From Calocera cornea HHB12733 (taxonomy: Eukaryota; Basidiomycota; Dacrymycetes; Dacrymycetales; Dacrymycetaceae): a stretch of DNA of 64,000 bases. Below the pieces are notes generated by a model that ran no database searches, was not told the origin of the DNA, and saw nothing but the letters and a program-made list of their open reading frames with translations. A program made the translations under genes and the position numbers. Shown piece by piece: positions 9,474-19,170 of this stretch. Each line of letters opens with the position of its first letter. Position 1 is the first letter of the stretch. The stretch lies in NCBI GenBank assembly GCA_001632435.1, contig KV424039.1:1-64000 (forward strand). The letters are read 5' to 3'.

Positions 9474-12400
9474 ATGTCGAACGAATCCGACACAGTCACC
9501 ACCGTGAAGTACACGGTCAAGCCTCTCACAAGAGAGAACTGGATCTCGTGGAAGTTCCAGATCCAGTCCGTGCTTGAAGAACAAGACCTCTGGGAATATG
9601 TCACCGGAGAGATCCTGAAGCCGGACCAGCCAGCTCAGAATGCAAGCGCAAGTGAGAAGCAGACAGCCGAGAAGGCCATTCTGGCCTGGAAGAAATCAGA
9701 TCGAAAGGCGAAGAACCAGATCACGAACAACCTTGACGATGAGATCCTCCTAAACGTGATCCAATACGAGACATCGAAGGAGATCTGGGACGGTCTCAGC
9801 ACGTACATGCAAGACCAAGGTCAATTCGGATATGCAGTCCTCCGTCGCAAGATCATGACCACGCACTATGACGACTCGACCGATATGAAGGACCATATCA
9901 GCACACTCCGCAAGCTCCGGATCCAGCTGCAGCAGACCGGAAATGAGATCCAGGATGTCGACTTTGCTTGGATCCTGATCACGTCGCTCCCACCCGATAC
10001 CTGGCGTGACTTTGTGAGCCGGTACAACTCAGTCAAGAACCCCAAATCCGAGGATGTCATATCAGCTATGATCGGCGAGTACACGCTCCGCAAGGAGGCA
10101 TCTGGAGAGGGGGAGCAGGCAAGCGCACTCTACTCAAGGGAGAGAGGCAAAGGATCCAGGGGTCGGGGCGGAGGTCGTGGTCGAGGCACCGGACGAGGTC
10201 AGGAGAAGGACCGATCCAAAGATGAGTGCTACAACTGCGGGAAGGCCGGACACCATGCAAAGGAATGCTATTCCCGCGGAGGAGGCCGAGCTGGCGAGAC
10301 CCCACCATGGCGTCAGAAGAACTCAGATCGAGCGCAGTTCGCGAAGGAGAAGACCAAGAAGACCGATGGATCTGATACCGTGCTCCTATCATTTGAACGC
10401 GCTCAAGACCGGGCGATGCTTGTGAACTCGGGCCAGCTCACCAGATCTGATTGGCTTGCAGACACCGGAGCATCAGCTCATATTGCATCAGACCGTGATC
10501 TGTTTGAAGACTATGTGACGACCAGCACATCACTCTTGGGTCTGGGCGACAAGTCCAGCACCGTCCTAGGTCGAGGAACGATCCGTCTCACATTCATGAA
10601 TGACGGATCTGAGCACAATGTGATCCTGAAGGATGTGCTCCATGCCCCAGATGCAGGCATCAATCTATTGTCGATCCCCCGATGTGATCTCGCTGGAATG
10701 CATACAGAGATAGGGGGAGGACGGCTCATCATGAAGAAGAAGACCGGGCAGATTGTCGGATCTGGCAAGCTCATGAGCTGTAACCTGTACAAGCTCTCGA
10801 TCAAGAGCTCCGACAAGACCAATCGGGTCTATGTGGCTGCATCCGATCACATCATGGCCTGGCACGAACGTCTTGGACACCTGAACATTGGGTACATCCG
10901 ACAACTGATCAGCAAGAGCATGGTCACGGGCCTGAAGGTCAATCTGAAGACCAATGAATGTGTCTGCGAGGGATGCGCGATGGGCAAGCATCACAAGGCC
11001 CCGCTCCCGAACCATGAAGGCCCGCGGACGCGTGTCAGCAAACGGCTGCACAAGATCCACCTGGATCTGATGGGGCCGTTCCCCCCATCCATCGGATCAT
11101 GCGAATATGTCCTATCAATTGTTGATGATGCGACCAGTTACATGTGGATCTACGTCATGAAAAAGAAGAGCGAAACACTCACAATGTTCAAGCAGTTCAA
11201 GAACACAGTTGAGCTTGAGACCGGAGATCAGATCCGGGTCATACAAGCTGATAATGGTGGCGAGTTCATAAACAAGAACTTCGAATCTTTCCTGGCCGAG
11301 ACTGGGATCAAGCTGATCACGTCTGCTCCGCACACCCCAGCACAGAACGGGACAGTTGAACGGAGCCAGCGGACCGTGGTCGAGCACATGAGGTGCATGC
11401 TTGAGGAGAAGAAACTTGCAAAGGGGCTCTGGGCGGAGATCCTGTCAACATCCGTCTATCTGAAGAACAGAAGCCCGGCTTACGGTCTGGAGATCACACC
11501 ATATGAGGCCTATCATGGCCAAAAGCCAGATCTCTCACACCTACGCCAGATCGGATGTCAGTGCTATGTCTTGATCATGGATGACAGCCGAAAGAAACTC
11601 GATCCGAAGTCGCAGAAGTGCATCCTGGTTGGATACGAGCAGAACATGAAGGGCGTGTACCGGTGCTGGGATCCATACACCAAGACAATCCGCAGATCAC
11701 GCAGCGTGATCTTCAATGAAGCATTTACTCAGCGCGTACAGCCAGATCCGCTCATAGAGGTCACCTCCGTCGAGGGGGAGCGGCAACCTCAGAGCGACGG
11801 AGATGACAAGATTGATCGGACCGAAGACGATGAAGTCGAAAGCCTGCTGAATGGACCTCCTGAGCCAGAACAGACCGGACCAAGAGTCCGCCCAAGGATC
11901 GATTATGGACCTGCAACCAGAGTCAGTGCCCGGATCAAGGAACATCGCGAATGGCAGCTTACTGAAGGCGATCCAGCAGATCTGGAGCGAGCCAAGATTG
12001 CAGTCGAATATGCATTCCTATCCATGGATATGGACCGAGACCATGAGGAACCACGATCCTACACAGAGGCGATCCAATCCGAGCAAGCAGAACAGTGGCA
12101 TGAGGCTGCACAGAAAGAGATTGACCAGCTCGAGCAGCGTGGAACTTGGGAACTGGTCAAGCGGCCCAGCAATGCAAAGATCATTGGATCTAAATGGGTA
12201 TTCAAGATCAAGCGCGACAAGAACGGAAAGATCGTACGTTACAAGGGCCGGCTCGTTGCCCAAGGATTCAGCCAAGTTCACGGTGTGAACTATTTCGACA
12301 CATTTGCACCAACCGTCAAACCAACCACAATCCGGATCCTCCTGGCCCATGCAGCAGTTCATGACTGGGAGATCCACCAGATCGACGTGGTCGGAGCATA

Positions 12401-13628
12401 TCTGCATGGCGAGCTCAAGGAAGAGCTGTACATGCGCCAGCCCGAAGGATTTGTTAAGCCAGGATCCGAGAACAAGGTCTGCAAATTGATCAAAGGTCTG
12501 TATGGACTGAAGCAGGCCGGACATTACTGGTACAAGAAGCTCGCCGGAGCTCTTCAAGAACTCGGATTCAAGATCCTCGAGACCGATCGAGCATGCTTCA
12601 TCCGCAAGGATCCGTTCTGCATAATCACAATGCATGTGGATGATGGATGGATCTTCACGAAGACCGGACCTGAAGACATCATCAAGATCAAGAACCAGAT
12701 CAAGAGCATGTTCCAGCTCACGGATGAGGGCGAGCTCCATTACTCGCTAGGTCTGGAGATTAAGCGTGACCGGCGAGCCCGCCAGATCACAATCTCACAG
12801 ACCGGACACATCAAGCATGTCCTTGAACGATTTGGTCTGGCCAACGCAAATGCAACGCGAACCCCGCTAGACCCAAGTAACCCAATCTCAGGACAGGACT
12901 GTCCGGACCTAGAGATCATGTCAGATCATGAACGATGTGAACAAGAAGATCGCAAGGCGCACTATCAAGCCATGATTGGCAGTCTGATGTACATCGCGGT
13001 CATGACCAGACCGGACATTGCCTATGCGGTCCAACACCTGAGCCAATACCTGATCAACCCCGGTCTGGCCCATATCACAGCAGCAAAGCGAGTTTTCCGC
13101 TATCTGAAGGGAACGATCAGCTACAAGATCACGTATGGGCAGATCCAAGAGCTTGTACCAATGCTCTACTCCGATGCAGACTGGGGGAGCAACACAGATG
13201 ACCGACGATCCATATCTGGATATGTGACCATGATCGGAGGCGGAGCGGTCTCCTGGTCCTCAAAGAAACAGCCGACTGTGGCTCTAAGCAGTGCGGAGGC
13301 CGAGTACATGGCTGCGGCCCATGCAGCAAAGGAAGCTCTCTGGATCCGGAACTTCATGGCTGAGATCACTGACCAGGAGCAAGACCGGGCCATCCAGATC
13401 CTAGTAGACAATCAGGCAGCGCTCAGTATGACCAAAGACAGTGCTCACCCAGCACGAACCAAGCACATTGATATCCGACACCATTTCCTCCGCCAACACG
13501 TCTCTGATAACCAGATCTCATTCAGCTACTGTCCGACAGACCAGATGATTGCAGATATCATGACCAAGGCCCTCGGATCCATCAAGCACTTGCAGTTTGT
13601 TGAAGATCTTGGATTGGGCGCGTCTTGA
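9474..13628 (+). CDS. Copia gag-pol polyprotein
   Basis: 1384 codons in one uninterrupted frame. Gag (UBN2-like) covers about 1-220, an RG-rich stretch about 222-245, and the zinc knuckle CYNCGKAGHHAKEC about 250-264. The aspartic protease has DTGAS near 328. The GAG-pre-integrase zinc region contains HERLGHL and CEGCAMGKHH at about 462-510. The integrase core has Asp at about 529 (LDLMGPF), Asp at about 592 (DNGGEF) and Glu at about 628 (NGTVERS). The reverse transcriptase spans about 900-1110, with KWVFKIK, RLVAQGF, LYGLKQA and the active-site box MHVDDG near 1052. RNase H has DADW near 1232 and SSAEAEY. All catalytic residues are present. No frameshift separates gag from pol, as is usual for copia-type elements. 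Confidence 0.97.
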   Translation: MSNESDTVTTVKYTVKPLTRENWISWKFQIQSVLEEQDLWEYVTGEILKPDQPAQNASASEKQTAEKAILAWKKSDRKAKNQITNNLDDEILLNVIQYETSKEIWDGLSTYMQDQGQFGYAVLRRKIMTTHYDDSTDMKDHISTLRKLRIQLQQTGNEIQDVDFAWILITSLPPDTWRDFVSRYNSVKNPKSEDVISAMIGEYTLRKEASGEGEQASALYSRERGKGSRGRGGGRGRGTGRGQEKDRSKDECYNCGKAGHHAKECYSRGGGRAGETPPWRQKNSDRAQFAKEKTKKTDGSDTVLLSFERAQDRAMLVNSGQLTRSDWLADTGASAHIASDRDLFEDYVTTSTSLLGLGDKSSTVLGRGTIRLTFMNDGSEHNVILKDVLHAPDAGINLLSIPRCDLAGMHTEIGGGRLIMKKKTGQIVGSGKLMSCNLYKLSIKSSDKTNRVYVAASDHIMAWHERLGHLNIGYIRQLISKSMVTGLKVNLKTNECVCEGCAMGKHHKAPLPNHEGPRTRVSKRLHKIHLDLMGPFPPSIGSCEYVLSIVDDATSYMWIYVMKKKSETLTMFKQFKNTVELETGDQIRVIQADNGGEFINKNFESFLAETGIKLITSAPHTPAQNGTVERSQRTVVEHMRCMLEEKKLAKGLWAEILSTSVYLKNRSPAYGLEITPYEAYHGQKPDLSHLRQIGCQCYVLIMDDSRKKLDPKSQKCILVGYEQNMKGVYRCWDPYTKTIRRSRSVIFNEAFTQRVQPDPLIEVTSVEGERQPQSDGDDKIDRTEDDEVESLLNGPPEPEQTGPRVRPRIDYGPATRVSARIKEHREWQLTEGDPADLERAKIAVEYAFLSMDMDRDHEEPRSYTEAIQSEQAEQWHEAAQKEIDQLEQRGTWELVKRPSNAKIIGSKWVFKIKRDKNGKIVRYKGRLVAQGFSQVHGVNYFDTFAPTVKPTTIRILLAHAAVHDWEIHQIDVVGAYLHGELKEELYMRQPEGFVKPGSENKVCKLIKGLYGLKQAGHYWYKKLAGALQELGFKILETDRACFIRKDPFCIITMHVDDGWIFTKTGPEDIIKIKNQIKSMFQLTDEGELHYSLGLEIKRDRRARQITISQTGHIKHVLERFGLANANATRTPLDPSNPISGQDCPDLEIMSDHERCEQEDRKAHYQAMIGSLMYIAVMTRPDIAYAVQHLSQYLINPGLAHITAAKRVFRYLKGTISYKITYGQIQELVPMLYSDADWGSNTDDRRSISGYVTMIGGGAVSWSSKKQPTVALSSAEAEYMAAAHAAKEALWIRNFMAEITDQEQDRAIQILVDNQAALSMTKDSAHPARTKHIDIRHHFLRQHVSDNQISFSYCPTDQMIADIMTKALGSIKHLQFVEDLGLGAS

Positions 13629-13635
13629 GGGGGAG
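13627..13635 (+). other. Polypurine tract
   Basis: GAGGGGGAG lies directly before the 3' LTR and overlaps the gag-pol stop codon (TGA). This is the expected plus-strand primer site. Confidence 0.85.
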
Positions 13636-13768
13636 TGTGGAGATCAGAGCAAGAGTGGTGACCGTAGGATAGCAAGCCGCGCACCAGATCAGGGTGGCGG
13701 ACCGTAGCTACTCGTAGACAAGATCCGCGCGTCGGATCCCTGCTCAATCCAATCGCTTGTTCATCTCA
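13636..13768 (+). repeat. 3' LTR of the copia element
   Basis: 133 bp identical to the 5' LTR; followed at once by the second ATGAA. Confidence 0.95.
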
Positions 13769-13782
13769 ATGAACGGGCTGTG

Positions 13783-13789
13783 TTATATA
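13783..13789 (-). promoter_or_regulatory. Displaced TATA box of peptide gene 3
   Basis: Minus-strand TATATAA lies 16 bp beyond the right-hand target duplication. If the element and one ATGAA copy are removed, its first T is 128 bp upstream of the ATG at 9163. That equals the spacing in the paralogues (121-136 bp). It is now about 4.6 kb from the gene. Confidence 0.6.
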
Positions 13790-14462
13790 CTATCTCAGGC
13801 TAAAAGTCCATGTGTACTACTCCCCACTCACCAAAGGCACTGCGGCCGCGGATCTTAGCAGCGTGCCTGTGAGGCGGCGATGATACGCATATTGCTGTGT
13901 ATCATGCTGGCATCCCTGGCACGCGTTACATGTCAGATGGGTGCATAAGTTACTTCCTCGAACTGGAGAAATACTGTAACTGGAGCACACGACGGACCGA
14001 CAAACAGCTGCTAGACCCGTACCGAGCACTTTGAACCCTCTCAAACCCATGCAATGGTAGCACGGTCTTAGAACAGCCAGAACTACAATCAATCCGCGGA
14101 CAAACCTATGCGGTGTAACAAAATCTAAGAAAATCGTTGGAAAGCCAACACGGGTACATTCGCCACGGGCAACAGCGTTCACGCTGATATATGCTAGCAT
14201 TCCTTTATCATCTACAGTATGTGGTGCAGCCTTGACATGTCCAAACACTTGTGCCCATTGGGATACTTGAGGACGAGTCATGCTGCTACATCTCAGGCAT
14301 GCTGTATTCGAAACAACGACTGTGGTCTACATACCGACTGTGGAATGATATGTAGAACACCATACACCACTCCGCAACACCGCCCACAACTTGACGAGGA
14401 ACTTTCATTCTTTAGAAGCTGGCAATTGCCCGGTTTAATCGTTCGGCAGGACAGCTCCCGAG
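13790..14462. other. Intergenic, no gene identified
   Basis: Former upstream region of peptide gene 3 and 3' flank of peptide gene 4. A 154-codon minus-strand open frame (13817-14281) has a Cys-rich patch but no signal peptide or domain that I recognise. Confidence 0.4.
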
Positions 14463-14621
14463 TCAACTGTCGCATTCGTCACCAGGGCAGGTTGCGCACG
14501 TATAACCAGCAGGACAGTTTGTATCAGTCCCAGACTCAATGAGCAGAGCAGGAGCAGGCGTCGCCATGACGCTGGCTACAAGCAATCCGGCAAGGATTAT
14601 GAGGCCGGAATGAAGGTTCAT
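14463..14621 (-). CDS. Small secreted four-cysteine peptide (family member 4, subtype B)
   Basis: Single exon, 52 residues, starting MNLHSGLIILAGLLVASVMA. A 20-residue signal peptide ends Val-Met-Ala, followed by TPAPA, a short linker, and C36-x5-C42-x2-C45-x4-C50 plus two residues. The core pattern C-x-AG-x2-C-x-T-CP is shared with peptide gene 3, so the two are the closest pair in cysteine spacing. A TATA-like TATTTAA lies 121 bp upstream. Predicted to be secreted and disulfide-bonded. Role unknown; candidates include a signalling, competition or host-interaction peptide, but nothing in the sequence decides between them. Confidence 0.78.
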   Translation of the reverse strand: MNLHSGLIILAGLLVASVMATPAPALLIESGTDTNCPAGYTCATCPGDECDS

Positions 14622-14735
14622 GGCTTGTGGAAATCCTGCTTTGCGGTCAGCTTGATGTTGGATGGTAAAAAGTATGATAACGCACTGAATGGTGAACGGG
14701 GGACTTGTGGACGGGTGGAACGCCTCTGTGATGCG

Positions 14736-14742
14736 TTAAATA
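14736..14742 (-). promoter_or_regulatory. TATA box of peptide gene 4
   Basis: Minus-strand GGGGTATTTAACGC, first T 121 bp upstream of the ATG at 14621. The GGGGTA prefix is shared with the box of peptide gene 1. Confidence 0.5.
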
Positions 14743-15054
14743 CCCCTGCAGTTCACAGGGTTTCCTGAGAGTTTCCCCTGGCTGATCAGTAGCGATGCCG
14801 CGGAGCTCGATGGGGTACATTTATTCGCATATGGACCCACGCGACGCTGGCAAGTACAGTCTCGAGGGCCGGCGTACGGGCAAAGCCGTGGGTTTGCTGC
14901 TCCATGCGAGCAATAGCGTACAGCCAGCAACATTCCGTCTTCTCGATCGAAAGACATCTGTAAATTGCTAAGTACACATTCAGGCTGTAAAACAATATGC
15001 GAAAGGCAGGGAATTATACGGAAAGACGCGGATACACCCGTCTGAACTGGCGCC

Positions 15055-15723
15055 TCAGCGCTCGCCCAGCACCAACTCCATCTCCTCTGTCGTTCGTCGC
15101 CGGCTGCTCTCGTCAACCGATGAGCTGAATACGTCCGCTCCCGAAGCGAGAGAGTCAATGAGCATCTCGAGACGAGATTTTGTCATCGAGGGCTCCTGAA
15201 AAGCATAAGTTCCAGGCACCCAAAGCACGACATTCGGCTGAAGTGCGCGCACCTTACGGATCTCGTCCAGATCGTCCGCAAAACCATCCGCGAGGCTTGC
15301 CATCCAATATTTTCGGAACCGTGCCTTGAGTTGCTCCTCCTTCTGCTCTCGATCATCCTGAGGAACGAATGGCGGTAGAGCGGGAGATGGCGGGGATGGA
15401 GAGCGGGACGTGAGCCGTTTTTGTGGTCGACGGGCCTCAGGTCCCGCCTCTGTGGGCAACGTCTCCGCCTCTACATTATCTGTAGCAGGTGCATCCATGT
15501 CCTCATCAGAAGAGTCCGAATCGTCCGAGTCGGTGTCGTCTGAAGATTCGACGGCTGGCAGTGCTGCTTGAACCGGCGGAGGAGCATCCTTTTTGGGAAC
15601 AGGTATCCGGGCATCACTTGCCTCTGAGCCAGTGTCATCGTCAGAGGAAGACGACTCTGACACCTCTCTTCTCTTTCTCCGCCTTGTTCTGCGCTTTTTT
15701 GAGGCAGCCTCTGCTTTGGCCAT
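15055..15723 (-). CDS. RSA3: Ribosome assembly protein 3 (Rsa3-like)
   Basis: 222 residues, apparently without introns. Residues 1-40 are very basic (KKRRTRRRKRREV), followed by a long Ser/Asp/Glu-rich acidic region and a Pro-rich linker. The conserved domain is at the C-terminus: ARFRKYWMASLADGFADDLD followed by EIRK, a further 60 residues including SRLEMLIDSLASG, then the end. This matches the Rsa3 domain, a nucleolar factor of early 60S assembly in yeast. I chose the ATG at 15723. An in-frame ATG 11 codons upstream lies just after a CAG that may be the acceptor of a 5'-leader intron. The acidic/basic N-terminus is typical of nucleolar proteins. Confidence 0.8.
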   Translation of the reverse strand: MAKAEAASKKRRTRRRKRREVSESSSSDDDTGSEASDARIPVPKKDAPPPVQAALPAVESSDDTDSDDSDSSDEDMDAPATDNVEAETLPTEAGPEARRPQKRLTSRSPSPPSPALPPFVPQDDREQKEEQLKARFRKYWMASLADGFADDLDEIRKVRALQPNVVLWVPGTYAFQEPSMTKSRLEMLIDSLASGADVFSSSVDESSRRRTTEEMELVLGER

Positions 15724-15823
15724 CGATGTTTCTGCGTGCTGTACAAGAACAAACACGGCTTGAAGGTGGAATTTTGTTCAGGGCGGACGGAAGCAAATCA
15801 ATATTTTAGGTCCGAATGGGCGC

Positions 15824-16639
15824 TTGAGGGGCGACGGCGCTTCTTTCCACTTCGGTCATCCGTGTCTTGCTAGCCGACGGCCACCCAGCTTTCTATGTCG
15901 ATCTTTACCGCCGCGCTGTTTGGGAGGTTGTGCGCAGTTGTCAAGAGATTCCGTGCTCTGCGTAATTAGACTGGCTCTCAGACCGAGCAATCCTCCGCCT
16001 ATGCCGGTGTTTCGTACGAATTCTGTCTGGAACGCGAATGGTCCTCTCAGCGCGCATGCCTCACCGACGAAAGGGTACCAAACTCCGGATTCCAGGCGCT
16101 GGTGTACAATTTATAGGCATTTCTCTACCTCTACGTGTTCCGCAAGTGTGGGTAACGGCCAGCTCAGGCCGCGCACGGACATCTCCGAGTCATCCCGAGC
16201 TTCCCCAACGCCAGTGGTCGCATCTTCCTTTCTACAGTCTCTCGCTGTAAGTCCAATGTACACAAGCCCCATATTACCGATGTTCTACTACCTTCATATC
16301 TGTGCCGCGCGGCTCGCCGCAGTCACCGAGTCTCGCCCGGAGGATCAGTCGGTCATCCCAGAATGGGTTCTGATGGGCGTTTACCGAGCCGCGACCATCA
16401 TGCGCTGTGGCATTCTCGGCTATACGGCCATGATTTTACTGCGCGCGGCGGCATGCCGTGGCTGCGCGTCACGCTTTACAGTCTGGCTTATGTCGATGTC
16501 ATCGTCCGGGGACAACGCCGACAGTGCTGCGCTCATAGCCTGCCCTTTCTTCCTGTGCTTCTGTACCTTACGGTGTCTGCGGAGTTGTCCGTTTCGAGCC
16601 TGCGGAGCGATAAGCTCTTTGCGGAGATTTGCATCCTGA
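15824..16639 (+). CDS. Uncertain open frame, possibly a decayed or spliced gene
   Basis: An open frame of 271 codons from the ATG at 15824, with another ATG at 15999. The middle (ESRPEDQSVIPEWVLMGVYR followed by a hydrophobic segment) reads like protein with one or two membrane spans. A second plus-strand frame (16363-16812) is also open and equally plausible in its last 60 codons. GTAAGT at 16250 is a good donor, so exons may switch frames. I recognise no family, and neither reading is well supported. Confidence 0.22.
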   Translation: MRGDGASFHFGHPCLASRRPPSFLCRSLPPRCLGGCAQLSRDSVLCVIRLALRPSNPPPMPVFRTNSVWNANGPLSAHASPTKGYQTPDSRRWCTIYRHFSTSTCSASVGNGQLRPRTDISESSRASPTPVVASSFLQSLAVSPMYTSPILPMFYYLHICAARLAAVTESRPEDQSVIPEWVLMGVYRAATIMRCGILGYTAMILLRAAACRGCASRFTVWLMSMSSSGDNADSAALIACPFFLCFCTLRCLRSCPFRACGAISSLRRFAS

Positions 16640-16812
16640 AGCCTTCTACCGACGGTCAAGCTGGCTATAAAGAGGGAGTGCACAAACTTGGTTTCGACGC
16701 AAGCAGTCTCATCGGACCACTTGACATCTCTTACGAACATCTGCCTGTCTCCCACGACCACCGAGTACTATCACCAATCTTACATATTCACAAGGCGAGC
16801 AGCTCTAAATAA

Positions 16813-18000
16813 TGTAAATGGGCCCAACTCATAAAGTTGAACAGATGGTCTCCGCTTCCACCCATCTCGGATTCAGCGCCTTCCTGGCTTTCGCCTTCCC
16901 TTCGCCCTTCACTTGCAATCTTGCGGCCCGGGCGGAGCGTACTCGTCAGCGTAGGGTTTCTAAACAGCTGATCTCTGTTTCTGAGAAATGCTAAGGTATG
17001 ACATCAATGATTTGGAGAGGCTCTGATTGTTCACATATTTGTCATTTGTAGCTGCTTTATCCGATTTCACTGTCGTCGGAACAACTGCAACGACCCCTCA
17101 TGACGCATATCCAATTCAGCTTCTTCGCGAGTCAACCCCTATCCCTTCTATCTTCTGTTTGTCAACGTAGATAGACTTGAACTAAAGAGTCACATTTGAT
17201 TTACGTCCTTTGAACTTGGAAACACCATGCATGAGGAGAAGCACGTGCACAATCACATTCACACGCGAAGTCCATAGCGGGGCAGGTACCCTTCACCCTC
17301 CCCGGAGCCGACATGTTCCCCCCTCGGTTCGCAAGTGGGCCACGTCATCTGTCTCCCGCGGCTTCGTCTTTCCGACACAGCAGCTTATTTTAGTATTTTG
17401 CGAGCCGAGGCAAGCATTCGAACCTCCAGGAGTCCAGGAAGCGAGTGAATGGTAGCTCACCCCAGTCATCGTGTTCCGGCACCTTCATGCTTGCTGTTTT
17501 CGTGGCATGTGTGACGCCTGGGCCCACGTCAGTTCCCGCGGATAAGCAATGGCACTCGAAGCGACTCGTGTACTTTCACGAGGCTTTTGCGGTGTATCAA
17601 TGCTGGATAACTCGAATTCCAGTTCGTCCATAATGCACTCAGCGGGACCGATTCTCTCACGAATTTCCAGAACGAGAAAGTGGATTCAAGGTACGAGAGT
17701 TCTGCGAGCGTTCTCAAAAAAGTATGTTCAAGGCATTCGTTGGACACAATTGACATGCTGTGATTTCCAGAACGCGTGGCGTGGGCGGGCGATATCTTGC
17801 TGGCTCTCAGTAGCGAGCAGGCGCATGCCTTCCACACGCGTGCCTTCAGCTTCCAGATGAACATTCTTCAAGACGATGACTGGACAACATACATTCACCC
17901 AAAACAGAAACGAGTGACTCGTGAGTTGTTACACTATCCCCTGGTACGAGTGCTGTGTAGATGACCCTGCGGCCGGATGAAGGCATGAAAACCCTCTGAT
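16813..18000. other. Intergenic, no confident gene
   Basis: Contains several intron-like words (TTTCCAGAACG at about 17665 and 17767) and short open frames in different phases around 17450-17960. I could not join them into a recognisable protein. Confidence 0.35.
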
Positions 18001-18017
18001 AATAATGATGGCTGGGA

Positions 18018-18023
18018 TATAAG
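18018..18023 (+). promoter_or_regulatory. TATA box of peptide gene 5
   Basis: GGGATATAAGAAGG; first T of TATAAG 129 bp upstream of the ATG at 18147. Confidence 0.55.
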
Positions 18024-18146
18024 AAGGACCAATCTCACCCCCTGGGCCATCCAGCAGCCCGTCGTTCAAAGTGGGGTGTTCGTCTTCTTGACCCAACTTG
18101 CAGGAAACCCGCTGACGATAAACCAGGTTATATTCCTTCCCGAAAC

Positions 18147-18296
18147 ATGAACTTCACCTCAATTGCCCTTGTTGTCGCCATGGCTTTTGCTGCTACCGCG
18201 GTTGCTGCGCCAGCTCCGGTCCCCATCCCCGTCGTGGAGCCAAAATGCTTTGCTGGAGACTGTAGCTGTGAGGACGCACCTGCCTGCATCTGGTAA
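18147..18296 (+). CDS. Small secreted four-cysteine peptide (family member 5, subtype C)
   Basis: Single exon, 49 residues, starting MNFTSIALVVAMAFAATAVA. The signal peptide (about 1-20) ends Ala-Val-Ala. It is followed by X-Pro dipeptides AP-AP-VP-IP, then VVEPK and C34-x4-C39-x1-C41-x5-C47, ending Ile-Trp. The CxC centre distinguishes this subtype. It is closely related to peptide gene 6, 1024 bp downstream, in start (MNF), length, cysteine positions and 3' flank, so the two are a tandem duplicate. It is predicted to be exported; function unknown. A splice donor-like GTAACT at the stop could extend the frame, but the paralogue ends at the same place. Confidence 0.78.
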   Translation: MNFTSIALVVAMAFAATAVAAPAPVPIPVVEPKCFAGDCSCEDAPACIW

Positions 18297-19034
18297 CTTG
18301 AAGAGAGCCTGTGTCGAGTCTTCGCTGTATGTCCTCAACACAACAACATGGCTCATGGACTGACTCAAGTGGGATGTTTTGGCAGAGGACGCTTTCTCAA
18401 CGGCATGGACCTAACCCCGGCGTAGAGATACAATGTGATATAAAGCTCGTCAATGACCCCTATAACTGGCACACCTAGTTATAGAACGACAACCTGTTAT
18501 TGATTCCTCCATATTGCTACTTTACACTTACCCACGGCTCCTGCGCTGGAACGCATCCAGCCGGTTTGAGCTGCTGTCCCCGTCCGAGAACTCGGTTCTT
18601 TCCGTGGGAGATGCGATGTCTCCACTTTTGCATGAGCCAGCATCGGCCACTTAAATGTCGGCCGAATACAGACTTCTGAAGGTACATATCATCGGCCTCC
18701 ATGGCTCCGCAATCCATGTGCAACGTAGTGCTACTACACCAGCACTGGTCCAGCAGCAGGCTGTAATTGGTCAAGAGGGGGGGGGGGGGCATGCAGAAGC
18801 TAGCTTGCTGACTCGAGGCGGTGAATAGAGACATGCTTTCCAAGGCATCCATGCCCATGCCAGAATGATTCCCACGAACTCTTTCTTCTAGGGAATGACT
18901 GGACAACATGCCATCTCCTAAAATGGAAGCAAGTGAGTCGTCGCACGATACGATGGGGCAAGCATTGTGCCGATACGGCTGCTGCGGGAAGAAATATAGA
19001 CACAATCTTCCCCCAAAATAACTCGTCATTGAAG

Positions 19035-19041
19035 TATAAAA
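19035..19041 (+). promoter_or_regulatory. TATA box of peptide gene 6
   Basis: GAAGTATAAAATG; first T 136 bp upstream of the ATG at 19171. Confidence 0.6.
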
Positions 19042-19170
19042 TGTGGCCAGACGAGCCCTCACAGACTACCAGGAATCCCTCCTTTAAAGCAATCTGTTCG
19101 TGCCGTTTACATACGTTGGCCACACAGAAGCGAATTGACCATACAGCAGGCTCCAATCTCAACCCACGCC

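Larger units (their letters stand above)
9271..13773 (+). mobile_element. Intact Ty1/copia LTR retrotransposon with target-site duplication
   Basis: The element proper is 9276-13768. Identical 133-bp LTRs begin TGTGG and end TCTCA. The target duplication ATGAA is exact at 9271-9275 and 13769-13773. The parts in order are LTR, primer-binding site, a 1384-codon gag-pol frame without stops, a polypurine tract, and LTR. Domain order protease-integrase-reverse transcriptase-RNase H makes it Ty1/copia (Pseudoviridae type). LTR identity and an open frame indicate recent insertion and possible present activity. It is inserted in the 5' leader of peptide gene 3, transcribed away from that gene. Confidence 0.96.

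Noticed and set aside
13817..14281. Cys-rich minus-strand frame as another peptide gene
   Set aside because: The cysteine patch lies in the middle of a 154-codon frame without a signal peptide, and the codons look random.
17395..17460. tRNA-like TTCGAA motif
   Set aside because: A GGTTCGAAT-like B box occurs on the minus strand, but the flanking arms do not pair and no acceptor stem closes.
17445..17633. Seventh small secreted peptide (MLAVFVACVTPGPTS)
   Set aside because: A short hydrophobic stretch is present but there is no proper signal-peptide N-terminus, no four-cysteine core, and no TATA box at the family distance.
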